From Pedobacter panaciterrae (lineage in GTDB: Bacteria; Bacteroidota; Bacteroidia; Sphingobacteriales; Sphingobacteriaceae), in contig NZ_JABMKW010000008.1 of assembly GCF_013204795.1 (NCBI RefSeq), forward strand, positions 620,001-684,000: DNA of 64,000 nucleotides, written 5' to 3'. Both the position numbers and the translations under genes were made by a program. Positions 28,661 to 37,120 of this stretch are shown piece by piece. The notes under the pieces are model-generated. The model searched no databases. It saw only the letters and a program-made list of their open reading frames with translations, and was not told where the DNA came from. The first letter of the stretch is position 1. The number at the start of each line of letters is the position of its first letter.

Positions 28661-29155
28661 TTACGATGTAGTCGAACTGGGATTTTTTAGCTGATGCTTA
28701 TTGGTTTGAAAGATTTTGTTTTTGAATATCTGCAGGCGCTGCAGAGCCTCTTCCAATTCCCGTTCCAGCAACGTATATTGATCTATTAAACTGAAGTCAA
28801 TAGTTTGTTTTGGATCTGTAATCAGTGGTTTAAGTTGCCCGAAATATTCGCGTAGTCTATTTTTCAAATCTGCGCAAATACGGTTTAGACCTGAAAGTCT
28901 GTCAAAATCACTTTTGATCAGCATAAAGGAAGCTTTTTTAAAGAGCTTATTAAGCGTGGTCAATTCGCATTCGATAAACGACAGGTCAGTGGTCCATTGC
29001 TTGCCAATGAGGAATAGTTCCTGTAACTCTGTTTCGAGTTCATTGTTTTCAATTGTTGTTGCAGGTGTCATAACATAAGGTTTAATAATGTGTAAATGTT
29101 CCCTTAATTCACTGTTTTTCAATTGATGGAGCTCAGTTTTATACATGATATTCAT
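28661..29155 (-). CDS. Small helical protein, paralogue-like to 38102-38521
   Basis: About 164 residues from ATG 29155 (a GTG lies one codon upstream). Almost all helix, with Leu/Glu/Lys heptads and no Cys or signal. The segment QWTTDLSFIECELTTLNKLF parallels SWAQDLEFFKVEGVFFRRLL in the 139-residue protein at 38102-38521, followed in both by similarly spaced helices, so the two look like distant paralogues. Function unknown; it is divergent from the L,D-transpeptidase gene. Confidence 0.65.
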   Translation of the reverse strand: MNIMYKTELHQLKNSELREHLHIIKPYVMTPATTIENNELETELQELFLIGKQWTTDLSFIECELTTLNKLFKKASFMLIKSDFDRLSGLNRICADLKNRLREYFGQLKPLITDPKQTIDFSLIDQYTLLERELEEALQRLQIFKNKIFQTNKHQLKNPSSTTS

Positions 29156-29326
29156 CACGTTTTGAGGGGAAAATGGCTTGGTTTCAGACTGGGGTCTTCA
29201 GAAAAGATCGTTTTGCTTATTTATTAATGACAAGACCACTGAACAGCTTTCATGGAATTTAATCGATAAGGAGTCTTTTAACAGATCTTCCTGGTTTAAA
29301 AAGCTGTGTTAAATCAAGTTAATCCG

Positions 29327-29369
29327 TGACGCGGATCATTAAATAGTCGCGTAATAACCTGGAAATTTA
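29327..29369 (+). promoter_or_regulatory. FNR/CRP-type box and -7 box for the L,D-transpeptidase
   Basis: TGACGCGGATCA (29327-29338), 23 bases, then GAAATTTA (29362-29369), 12 bases before the ATG. A degraded box with right half TCA lies exactly 22 bases upstream (29305-29316). Confidence 0.6.
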
Positions 29370-29381
29370 GGGTTTAATTTA

Positions 29382-30794
29382 ATGGATATGAAGATTTTAG
29401 TGAATTTGGTATTTTTGTTAGGTGCTGTTTCAGCAGTAAAATGCCAGGAAGCCAAATCTCAGCAGGCAATCTTAGCTGAAATGAAAAAGTCAACCTTCGG
29501 TATTGAATTGTGTTATCCAAACTCTGTCAAAAGGTTTTATAAGGCAAACGGCTTTAATTATGCATGGATCAAACCTAAAGACAAGGCGGGCCAAACCTGG
29601 ACGGGGATGCTTTTGCTGGACTGTGTGCTTCAATTTGGACTTAATCATAACGATTACCATCCAGAAAAACTGTCCTATGACAGCTTAAGAACCATGATCA
29701 ATGAGCCTGAAAAGGTCAGTGAGGTAGCCAAAGCTCAGTATGATCTGTTGCTGACTGATGCGCTGATTACTTTTATGAACCATTTGCATTACGGAAAGCT
29801 CAACCCTGAAGTTAGCTCAGCAAAGATAGATGGTGGAGGGTTAAAGGGATTTAGTGCCGAATCTGAGCTCATCGGTGCGCTAAAAGGAAAGGACTTCATG
29901 TTGACCCTGCTCAGCGTACAACCAAAGACTAAGGAATATGAGCAACTACAAAGTTATATGAGACTGATAAAGGGACAGTATGTCGACGACTGTTATGAAG
30001 TGCCCGAAACTGAGGCAAGAAAAATTGCCATTAATATGGAGAGACTAAGATGGGCGAATATTAATGGATTTAATTATATCCACATCAATATTCCGTCCTA
30101 TTCAGTAAAGCTACACGAAAAAGATACCACTTATGATTTTAAGGCAATCGTGGGCAAAGCTGAAACACAAACGCCTGTGTTGAGCAGTAGTGTAACTCAA
30201 ATTACTACCGGACCGGACCGCAAGGTTCCACAACATGTTTTTACGCAAACGCTCTTGCCACAGGCTATTAAAAACTCGGATTTTTTTGAGCACAATCATT
30301 ATGAGATATACGATATCAAGGGAAAGCATATTGCAATAAACAGTTACAGGATAAGACAGATAAATAGTAATCCGGCGCATTATTTTGCCCGGCAGTCCAA
30401 TGCTTGCGACAACTCTTTAGGCGCGCTGGTATTTCAATTCTCAAATAAATTCAATATTTATTTACACGACAGCCCCAATCAAGCACTTTTTGAGCGAGAT
30501 CTAAGGGCGCTAAGTCATGGATGCATCCGGGTTCAGCAGGCGGAGAGACTGGCTGAATTGCTACTAAAGTACGATGGTTCAGAAAGTAAAATTCCCTTGA
30601 TGCAGAAGTCGGTAAATGCCTATCAGAAAAGGAACTTCATACTGAGGAACCCGGTTCCGGTTAAGATCACATACCTCACTTGTGAGATCCAGGAAGGACT
30701 GCCGGTTTTTTACAAGGATATTTATCATTTGGATGAAACCCTGGAAAACCAGCTTTATGGAATGAGTGAGCCCAGCCTCGCCGATAATTTATGA
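29382..30794 (+). CDS. L,D-transpeptidase (YcbB-like)
   Basis: A 470-residue murein L,D-transpeptidase with a short signal peptide (cut near SAVKCQ). The N-terminal helical scaffold (about 30-215) is followed by a YkuD catalytic domain (about 230-400) with LHDSP (361-365) and the nucleophile C381 in SHGCIRV. It forms 3-3 crosslinks in peptidoglycan, a response often used under stress or in non-growing cells. Its FNR-type promoter ties it to the island regulon. Length fits the long YcbB group. A HTH gene follows directly. Confidence 0.93.
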   Translation: MDMKILVNLVFLLGAVSAVKCQEAKSQQAILAEMKKSTFGIELCYPNSVKRFYKANGFNYAWIKPKDKAGQTWTGMLLLDCVLQFGLNHNDYHPEKLSYDSLRTMINEPEKVSEVAKAQYDLLLTDALITFMNHLHYGKLNPEVSSAKIDGGGLKGFSAESELIGALKGKDFMLTLLSVQPKTKEYEQLQSYMRLIKGQYVDDCYEVPETEARKIAINMERLRWANINGFNYIHINIPSYSVKLHEKDTTYDFKAIVGKAETQTPVLSSSVTQITTGPDRKVPQHVFTQTLLPQAIKNSDFFEHNHYEIYDIKGKHIAINSYRIRQINSNPAHYFARQSNACDNSLGALVFQFSNKFNIYLHDSPNQALFERDLRALSHGCIRVQQAERLAELLLKYDGSESKIPLMQKSVNAYQKRNFILRNPVPVKITYLTCEIQEGLPVFYKDIYHLDETLENQLYGMSEPSLADNL

Positions 30795-30795
30795 A

Positions 30796-31170
30796 GTGAA
30801 TTTTGTTAAGAATTATTATGGGGCGTATGTGTTGGGAATCCTGGAACGTGCAGTTCGGCGTGAGGAAATAAGCATTAGTGAGGTATCCAGAAGAATGAAG
30901 GTCTCTCGAAGGACTTTGTATAACTGGTTTGAACAGCGTACATTAGATATAAGTCTTTTATCAGCTATAGGAAGGATCATCAACCATGATTTCAGCAAAG
31001 AGCTTGGTGAGGATTTGAGTTTCAGTGATGATCAACCTGGTAAGGTAGATAAAACGCATCTTAAATTGTCAGACCCCTCTCTTCCAGAAGAGCATGTGCA
31101 TTACTGGATGCGGAAGTACATTGTTTTACTCGAGGAATATAATCAGCTCACCGATAAAATTGAACTTTAG
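30796..31170 (+). CDS. Small HTH regulator
   Basis: About 124 residues from GTG 30796, placed just after the transpeptidase stop; a GTG at 30766 would overlap it by 29 bases. Residues ISISEVSRRMKVSRRTLYNW form a helix-turn-helix of the phage-repressor/Fis type, followed by a helical tail (YWMRKYIVLLEEYNQLTDKI) probably for dimerisation. The target is unknown; the operon position suggests control of envelope stress genes. Confidence 0.75.
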   Translation: MNFVKNYYGAYVLGILERAVRREEISISEVSRRMKVSRRTLYNWFEQRTLDISLLSAIGRIINHDFSKELGEDLSFSDDQPGKVDKTHLKLSDPSLPEEHVHYWMRKYIVLLEEYNQLTDKIEL

Positions 31171-31351
31171 CGTCAAACCGATCCTTCATCCCTCAGTCCA
31201 GTCTGTGGTTCAGCTAGAAGTTTTGAACTGGGTTGGTTCATTTTATCAGAATTCTCGTTTTTATATTATTAGTTTATGCAGCCAATTAAACGAACTGCCT
31301 GGCGAAATGATGAAAATGCGCTTGTCATCAGCAGGACCCTTTTACAGCAGA

Positions 31352-32401
31352 TTAGTTCTTCAACTTGGTGATGCGACTAATGTCGATCAGGCATAGCTGA
31401 TTGCCATTCTTTTCTATCAGGCCCTCTTCCTTAAAATCTGAAAGTGTTCTGCTTACTGTTTCCAGGGCAACTCCGGCCAGTTCAGCTAGCTCGTCTCTTG
31501 ATATGTTTAACAGGATGGGAGAGGCTGAGGTCTTACTTAAACGCAATAGCACCTGTGCGATGCGTTTTCGTACCGAAAGGTAGGCCAGTTCTAATAGCTG
31601 TTCTTCTTTTTGGTGGATGTCTTTGGACAATATTTTGATAAACTGACGACTTACTTCCGGATATTTGTTCAATAAGTTTACAATAAGTTCCTTTGGCAAT
31701 AAACAAACCGAAGTATGTTCCGTTGCCTCAGCAGTCTCAGTGTACGCTTCTTCAAGCAATAGCGAGTCCAGGCCGATGTAGTCGTCTGGTTTATATAAAC
31801 TGGTGATCAATTGCCGACCATCAAGGGCTCGTTTGATCATTTTGATGCTGCCCTCCATAAGCAGGTATAATCCCTGAGGGCTGTCTCCTTCATAAAACAG
31901 CACCTGTTTTTTTTTTATGCGTTTGATTTTACGGCCGGCAATAAGCGCTTTAAGCTCGTTCATCCCATCTCCCGGGTTCAGCGATAGTCTCTCCAGGTGA
32001 TTTAATGTACTGCGGTAGGCATCTTTCTGTTTTTGCCATTTGTTGATTCTGGTTTCTATTGCAGTGATTAATTCCATATCATCAAAAGGCTTGGTCAGGT
32101 AATCATCAGCACCCATTTCCATGGCCTTTCTGAAATCAATCCGTTCGGTCTTGGCGGTCAGGAAAATAAATGGTATTTCAGAGGTAGCACTGTTTTTGCC
32201 GAGTAAATACAACACTCCATATCCATCCAGTTCGGGCATCATAATGTCGCACAAAATAATATCAGGCTTATGCTGGCTGGCAAGCTCGATTCCTGCTTTT
32301 CCGTTATTAGCCTTAAGTGCTTTGTATCCGGATAGTTCCAGTATCTCCGCACAGCCTTCCCTGATATCGTTGTCGTCTTCGATGATCAATACAGTTTTCA
32401 T
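31352..32401 (-). CDS. Receiver-cNMP-HTH fusion regulator (response regulator plus Crp/Fnr)
   Basis: A 349-residue fusion. Residues 1-125 are a receiver domain (IIEDDND, phospho-acceptor D52 in ILCDIMMPELDG, K in LTKPFDD); about 150-260 is a cyclic-nucleotide-type sensor barrel (LFYEGDSPQGLYLLMEGSIK); 270-345 is a Crp/Fnr winged helix with recognition helix AGVALETVSRTLSDF. That helix carries E-x-x-S-R, the FNR pattern for reading TGA. No N-terminal cysteine cluster is present, so an oxygen-sensing iron-sulfur centre is unlikely; input would be phosphorylation. No dedicated kinase is adjacent. It is a strong candidate to bind the TGAY-N4-RTCA boxes. Confidence 0.92.
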   Translation of the reverse strand: MKTVLIIEDDNDIREGCAEILELSGYKALKANNGKAGIELASQHKPDIILCDIMMPELDGYGVLYLLGKNSATSEIPFIFLTAKTERIDFRKAMEMGADDYLTKPFDDMELITAIETRINKWQKQKDAYRSTLNHLERLSLNPGDGMNELKALIAGRKIKRIKKKQVLFYEGDSPQGLYLLMEGSIKMIKRALDGRQLITSLYKPDDYIGLDSLLLEEAYTETAEATEHTSVCLLPKELIVNLLNKYPEVSRQFIKILSKDIHQKEEQLLELAYLSVRKRIAQVLLRLSKTSASPILLNISRDELAELAGVALETVSRTLSDFKEEGLIEKNGNQLCLIDISRITKLKN

Positions 32402-32740
32402 GATTCCAGATGAAGGTAAAAAACTTAAAGTGTGACAGATGGTAAGTTAGGCAATTATTTTCCATTAACACAGATAAAAATTAAAATTTGTTCCGAAATC
32501 TACTTCACTTAAATGGATATATTGATATAAAGTAAGTACAGTATTTATTTGAGTTTATAATAATGTTTATCAATATCTTATGTTATTTATGTCATGTTCT
32601 GATTGAATCTTAGGTGCGAAAAATTTCCTGGTTTTTCCTGCTGTTGAGACGCAAATAGAAAAAAAAGAGCAAGCCTCTTGTAAATTACACCTTAAAACCG
32701 CACCCATTTTATCTTCATCAATCCGGGGCATTAATAAAAA
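32402..32740. other. Gene-free gap upstream of the fusion regulator
   Basis: No coding sequence seen. It is AT-rich, holds the presumed terminator of the dehydrogenase gene, and a spaced inverted repeat ATATTGATA/TATCAATAT (32519-32527, 32568-32576). No TGAY-N4-RTCA box was found. Confidence 0.6.
32658..32679 (-). terminator. Probable terminator of the 2-hydroxyacid dehydrogenase
   Basis: On the minus strand a short hairpin AAGAG-loop-CTCTT (plus 32665-32679) is followed by a run of T residues (plus-strand A run from 32658). It is 60 bases after the dehydrogenase stop; the stem is short. Confidence 0.4.
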
Positions 32741-33694
32741 TCAATTTTCCCAGCTGTTAAGGGTATTTATCGTTTCGTGGGCTATTTCTTCCAAAGCTTC
32801 AGTGGTTAGAAATGCCTGATGTGGTGTAATCAGTACATTAGGCATCCTCATCAGTTCCGACAATAGCGGATCCCTGACCTGGTCTGCTTCATGATCTTCA
32901 AAAAATAAGCCATGCTCATTTTCATACACGTCAAGGCCTAAATAGCCGATTTTACCTCTTTTCAGCGCATCCAGGGCGTCTGTTGTTTTGATCAAACCTC
33001 CGCGTGCGGTATTGATGATCATCACTCCTGTTTTCATTTTTTCAATGCTCGTGCAGTCAATAATTTGTTTGGTCTGTTCATTTAACGGGATATGGAGGGA
33101 AATGACGTCAGCATTTTTATACAGAGCATCCAGGTCAACCATCTCAATGTCGGGTAAATTCTGCCCGGGGAGGATATCATATCCGATAATTTTGCACCCA
33201 AGTCCCTTGAAAATTGGTATTGCCGCCTTGCCGATGTGTCCCAGGCCAATCAAGCCTACTGTTTTTCCGTAGAAATTAAAGCCAATTAAGTTATTCAGGC
33301 TAAAGTTAAAATGTTGACATTGTTGGCTTGCCTGCACCAGATGACGGCTTAATGCAAGGGCAAGGGCGGCAGCATGTTCAGCAATCGCCTGGGGTGAGTA
33401 GGCCGGTATGTTTGCGATCTTTATTCCATATTTTTCTGCGGTGACCCTGTCAATATGATCTATTCCAACAGATCTGGTGGCAATGTACCTTATCCCTAAA
33501 GCTGCCAGCTTGTGAATAACAGGTGCGGTGACGTTATCATTGGTGAAGACGACCACTGCATCTGCCCCCTCGGCAAATGAGGTGGTTTCCGTACTCAATG
33601 TCCGTGTGGTAAAAACAAGGTCATGCCTTTGGTTATTGGCATGTAGCATCAGGGATTTCTCAACGGATTTTGTGCTGTAAAAAATTGCTTTCAT
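32741..33694 (-). CDS. D-2-hydroxyacid dehydrogenase (D-lactate dehydrogenase-like)
   Basis: 317 residues from ATG 33694 (MKAIFYSTKSVEKSL); the open frame reaches 33832 but that part overlaps the stress-protein gene and has no family match. NAD-binding GLIGLGHIGKAA, substrate Arg in NTARGGLI, Glu in YENEHG and the catalytic His in ITPHQAFLT fit the D-lactate dehydrogenase branch, which reduces pyruvate to D-lactate and so regenerates NAD+ without oxygen. It lies 55 bases after the stress-protein gene and is probably co-transcribed. Confidence 0.92.
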   Translation of the reverse strand: MKAIFYSTKSVEKSLMLHANNQRHDLVFTTRTLSTETTSFAEGADAVVVFTNDNVTAPVIHKLAALGIRYIATRSVGIDHIDRVTAEKYGIKIANIPAYSPQAIAEHAAALALALSRHLVQASQQCQHFNFSLNNLIGFNFYGKTVGLIGLGHIGKAAIPIFKGLGCKIIGYDILPGQNLPDIEMVDLDALYKNADVISLHIPLNEQTKQIIDCTSIEKMKTGVMIINTARGGLIKTTDALDALKRGKIGYLGLDVYENEHGLFFEDHEADQVRDPLLSELMRMPNVLITPHQAFLTTEALEEIAHETINTLNSWEN

Positions 33695-33749
33695 GATTGG
33701 AAAAATTAAATGTATTGAGTTTGATAATTCAGGTGAATGAATTGTATCG

Positions 33750-34589
33750 CTATTTCTTCCTGAAAACCAGTAATGGAAGCTTGGAAACGGAAGAAAATTC
33801 AGCAGAAATACTGGATAAAAAGATTTTTTCAAAAATTGTTCTCCTTTGATTGCTGAACATAATTAATATTGACGGTTTGATGCTTTTTATATTTTTGTTG
33901 ATGTTTGCGATCAATGTTTTTTCATAATCGAGGGTGTCGAAAACTGCACTAATGTGGTGTTTATTGAGTTTTTGGGTTAAAGTGTTGAAGGTCCGGGTGT
34001 CGGCAAGGTAATCCAGTGGGGTTTTAAGGTGCAACAGGGTCACTTTTGCATCGATCGAGGTGCTGAAGCTTGTTACTTTCTTTAGCTCATCGTCAAGATC
34101 AAACAAATCTGATGCGTAGCAGATACTGAGGATTTCGGTTCTTTTGTAGAATGGAGGAACAGCGATGACTGGAACTTCAGATTTTTTGATCAGGGTGGCT
34201 GTATTGGATCCAAGCAATCGACTGGTTTTGCCATTTCCATTCCTGCTGATGCAAATGTAATCGAAACTGTTTTCCTTCGCGAAGGTCATGATATTGTGGT
34301 CAGGATTTGCTCCCTGTTTTGCAACGCAATGCAAAGGTTCTGTGAAGGATAGCCTAAGCGATTTATATACACCGGCTATAAACCTGCGCAGTTTCTTGTT
34401 GATTTTCGCAAATTCGCTGTTTTCAAAGGAATTGAAAACCCTCTCACTCCATCTGCTTGGTCTTGGGACCAGGTAGGAATGGAAAAATGTGATCTGGCAG
34501 TCACTTTGCATGGCAAGTTGCATGGCAAAACGCAATGCCCCCTTTGAGTTTGTGGAGAAATCTGTTGTCACAAGAATCTTTTTCATCAT
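33750..34589 (-). CDS. Universal stress protein, two-domain
   Basis: A 279-residue protein with an N-terminal UspA domain (MKKILVTTDFSTNSKGALRF; about 1-145) and a degenerate second one. The first domain has GNGKTSRLLGSNTATLIKKS (nucleotide-binding glycines in G-x-G-x-x-x-x-L-G-S), so ATP binding is possible. Promoter at 34613-34655 has a perfect -7 box TAGGTTTG. Confidence 0.9.
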   Translation of the reverse strand: MMKKILVTTDFSTNSKGALRFAMQLAMQSDCQITFFHSYLVPRPSRWSERVFNSFENSEFAKINKKLRRFIAGVYKSLRLSFTEPLHCVAKQGANPDHNIMTFAKENSFDYICISRNGNGKTSRLLGSNTATLIKKSEVPVIAVPPFYKRTEILSICYASDLFDLDDELKKVTSFSTSIDAKVTLLHLKTPLDYLADTRTFNTLTQKLNKHHISAVFDTLDYEKTLIANINKNIKSIKPSILIMFSNQRRTIFEKIFLSSISAEFSSVSKLPLLVFRKK

Positions 34590-34612
34590 CTGTAATTATG
34601 TGGTATGCAGTT

Positions 34613-34655
34613 CAAACCTAACTTGATTTTCTGGATCAGCCGGTGATCACCATCA
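34613..34655 (-). promoter_or_regulatory. FNR/CRP-type box and -7 box for the stress protein
   Basis: TGATCACCATCA (34644-34655), 23 bases, then TAGGTTTG (34613-34620, minus), a perfect TAnnTTTG match 23 bases before the ATG. Confidence 0.75.
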
Positions 34656-34665
34656 GCGGTTCCGG

Positions 34666-34708
34666 TGATCTTTGTCATGTATTTTTTTTTATGGATTATG
34701 AAACTTTG
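34666..34708 (+). promoter_or_regulatory. FNR/CRP-type box and -7 box for HdeD
   Basis: TGATCTTTGTCA (34666-34677), 23 bases, then AAACTTTG (34701-34708), 35 bases before the HdeD ATG. It is exactly 22 bases from the box serving the divergent stress-protein gene. Confidence 0.7.
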
Positions 34709-34743
34709 AGCTGGAAATAAGCCTCATCTTAATATAAAATATC

Positions 34744-35307
34744 ATGAAAACTACCTATCTCAATAATGACGCTGCACAATACTGGTGGCTGATGTTTTGT
34801 TCCGGAGTATTATTTATAGGACTGGGAATCTGGATGCTTGCCGCCCCAGTCTCGTCTTATCTTTCCCTAAGCCTGTTGTTTGCCTTCGGGATGATTTTTG
34901 CCGGGATTTTTGAAGTGACCTTTTCGGTAAGTAACCACAAAAGGCTTCATGGCTGGGGCTGGACTTTGAGTGGGGGGCTGATTGACATTTTCCTTGGAGG
35001 CTATCTTTTAAATCTTCCGTTACTGACCATGGTGATCATGCCGGTAATCATTGGCTTATGGATGCTCTTCAGGGGATTTATGGCCATAAGCAGTTCTATT
35101 GAACTTCGTGCCTATGGAGTACTGGACTGGGCCTGGCTTTTGCTGACAGGTATCCTGATTGTCGTTTTGTCGGTATTGATTATTGCAGATCCTCTTTTTG
35201 GCGCCATCAACATTGTCGTTTGGACCGCTTTCGCGTTCTTATTGTCGGGAATATTCAGAATACTGTTATCCCTGCAGCTCAGGAGTCTGGCCAGAAATCT
35301 CTATTGA
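34744..35307 (+). CDS. HdeD-family membrane protein (DUF308)
   Basis: A 187-residue protein with about six membrane helices arranged as three repeated pairs, as in HdeD/DUF308 proteins linked to acid or stress tolerance in E. coli. GGLIDIFLGGYLLNLP and LLFAFGMIFAGIFEV are typical. Divergent from a universal stress protein; LOG gene follows after 55 bases. Confidence 0.9.
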   Translation: MKTTYLNNDAAQYWWLMFCSGVLFIGLGIWMLAAPVSSYLSLSLLFAFGMIFAGIFEVTFSVSNHKRLHGWGWTLSGGLIDIFLGGYLLNLPLLTMVIMPVIIGLWMLFRGFMAISSSIELRAYGVLDWAWLLLTGILIVVLSVLIIADPLFGAINIVVWTAFAFLLSGIFRILLSLQLRSLARNLY

Positions 35308-35362
35308 ATCTTCCTTGCTCCAGGAATCATTGACAACCGGTAAATATTAAAATACAGCTGAC

Positions 35363-36082
35363 ATGAGCAAATCCGAGATCGTCTTTCTTGACGGACCGCA
35401 ATCCAGGTGGAAAGAGTTTATCTTCACCTTAAAAACCATGAGGGAGTTTATTCGCGGATTCAGGAAGCTTCATTTTCTGGGGCCCTGTATTACCGTATTT
35501 GGATCTGCCCGTTTCAAAGAAGGACATCCTTATTATGAGCTGACCAGAAAGGCTGGGGCAGCATTTGCGTCACTTGGTTTTACGATCCTTACAGGTGGCG
35601 GCCCGGGTTTGATGGAGGCAGCAAACAGAGGAGCCAAAGATGTTAACGGCCGTTCAGTGGGCTGCAATATCGAACTTCCTTCCGAGCAGAAACCAAATCA
35701 ATATCTGGATAAATGGGTTTACATCAATCATTTTTTTATCAGGAAGGTTTTGCTGGTGAAATATTCCTTTGCTTTTGTGGTTATGCCGGGAGGCTTTGGC
35801 ACTCTGGATGAATTCTTTGAAGCGCTGACCCTGATCCAGACCCGTAAGATCAGTAATTTCCCGATCATCATCCTTGGCAAAGAATTTCACCAGGAACTGA
35901 TCGCTTATATATTGCGTTTGCAAAAGGAGGGAACCGTGACAAGGGGAGACACAGAACTGTTTCTGGTTACCGACAGTATTGAGGAAGCTGTTGATTTAAT
36001 TCGGGAAAAAAGCATCAAACAATATGGGTTAAAACCCAGACAGAAACCACATCCTTTTCAATGGCTTTTTGAGCATAGCTAG
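35363..36082 (+). CDS. LOG-family protein (TIGR00730, nucleotide phosphoribohydrolase)
   Basis: A 239-residue Rossmann protein with the LOG motifs TGGGPGLMEAANRGA (about 75-89) and PGGFGTLDEFFEAL (about 139-152). LOG enzymes cleave cytokinin-type or purine nucleoside 5-monophosphates to base plus ribose 5-phosphate. Probably co-transcribed with HdeD. Confidence 0.93.
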   Translation: MSKSEIVFLDGPQSRWKEFIFTLKTMREFIRGFRKLHFLGPCITVFGSARFKEGHPYYELTRKAGAAFASLGFTILTGGGPGLMEAANRGAKDVNGRSVGCNIELPSEQKPNQYLDKWVYINHFFIRKVLLVKYSFAFVVMPGGFGTLDEFFEALTLIQTRKISNFPIIILGKEFHQELIAYILRLQKEGTVTRGDTELFLVTDSIEEAVDLIREKSIKQYGLKPRQKPHPFQWLFEHS

Positions 36083-36118
36083 CAGGCCTCCTCCAGTGCC
36101 GATAATCATGCTTAAAGA

Positions 36119-36161
36119 TGATGATTGTCACTATTTAAATTGCTGTTACTTAGCATCTTTG
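36119..36161 (+). promoter_or_regulatory. FNR/CRP-type box and -7 box for the tandem stress proteins
   Basis: TGATGATTGTCA (36119-36130), 23 bases, then CATCTTTG (36154-36161). A one-base-degraded box TGCCGATAATCA lies exactly 22 bases upstream (36097-36108). Confidence 0.7.
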
Positions 36162-36199
36162 AAGCGTAATCGGGTATTTGAACACAAAATTGTAATCCC

Positions 36200-37084
36200 A
36201 TGAAAAAGATCTTAATCCCAACTGATTTTTCCAGCTCAGCTAAAAATGCGGCCAATTATGCAATGCATCTTGCAAAACAGATGAAAGCCAATGTCAAATT
36301 GTGTAACGTGGTCATGGTTCCCCTGGAAGTTCCCTTGGCAGCACATGTTTCAGCCCCGTTAATCACATTTGAGAGTCTGGAGTATGAAGTTGAGCAGGAG
36401 TTGAAACGTTATGTCAAAAAACTAAAGGAAAGAGATGAGCAGGAAACAGCTCCCGACAGCTTCCACCCTTTGATTGAATATGCCGTGGGCATAGGCAGCG
36501 TGGCAGATGCGGTAACAAATTTTGCAGCCGACCGTGAAATAAGTCTAACGGTCATGGGCATGTCCGGGGCAGGAGGAATAGGGAAATTTCTAATAGGAAG
36601 CAGCAGCAGGGCGATGGTTGAGGCCACTAAAACGCCTCTTCTGCTGATTCCCGATGAGGCCAGATTTTTGGGCATCCGTAAGATTGCCTTTGCAACAGAC
36701 CTGAGTAAAACCGATATCGGCATCATCCACACGTTAGCCGGCTTTGCACGGATGTTTAATGCTGAAATTCTGATTGTCCATATCAGCGAGAAAGTTCCTG
36801 ATGAGGGTATTGAGCAGCCGAATAAAATAAATGTATTCTTAAATGAGGTGACCAACAAAGTCAATTATCATAAGATTTATTATCAGCACGTGCTGGATTC
36901 GGAGGTGGACAATGGTTTAGACTGGCTGGCCGAATATGGCCAGATGCAGGTGCTGGCCATGGTCCATCGTCAACACAACGTGCTTCATAAACTGTTCAGG
37001 GGCAGCTATACCCAAAGACTCAAAAAGAGAATCTCTATCCCCTTAATGGTATTTCCCCCTGATTGCGGAAACAAACCGCTATAG
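36200..37084 (+). CDS. Universal stress protein, two-domain
   Basis: 294 residues with two UspA domains (MKKILIPTDFSSSAKNAANY and RKIAFATDLSKTDIG). GMSGAGGIGKFLIGSSSRAM near 125 carries the Gly-rich nucleotide-binding loop. The next gene, 36 bases on, is a close paralogue, so this is a tandem duplication. Confidence 0.93.
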   Translation: MKKILIPTDFSSSAKNAANYAMHLAKQMKANVKLCNVVMVPLEVPLAAHVSAPLITFESLEYEVEQELKRYVKKLKERDEQETAPDSFHPLIEYAVGIGSVADAVTNFAADREISLTVMGMSGAGGIGKFLIGSSSRAMVEATKTPLLLIPDEARFLGIRKIAFATDLSKTDIGIIHTLAGFARMFNAEILIVHISEKVPDEGIEQPNKINVFLNEVTNKVNYHKIYYQHVLDSEVDNGLDWLAEYGQMQVLAMVHRQHNVLHKLFRGSYTQRLKKRISIPLMVFPPDCGNKPL

Positions 37085-37120
37085 CAGTTTTCTATCCTGT
37101 ATCTATTTATTTTTTGTAAT

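Noticed and set aside
32519..32576. Spaced inverted repeat ATATTGATA/TATCAATAT
   Set aside because: The arms are 40 bases apart and fit neither the TGAY-N4-RTCA design nor a terminator.
32741..33832. Longer start (33832) for the dehydrogenase
   Set aside because: It overlaps the stress-protein coding end and adds no family sequence.
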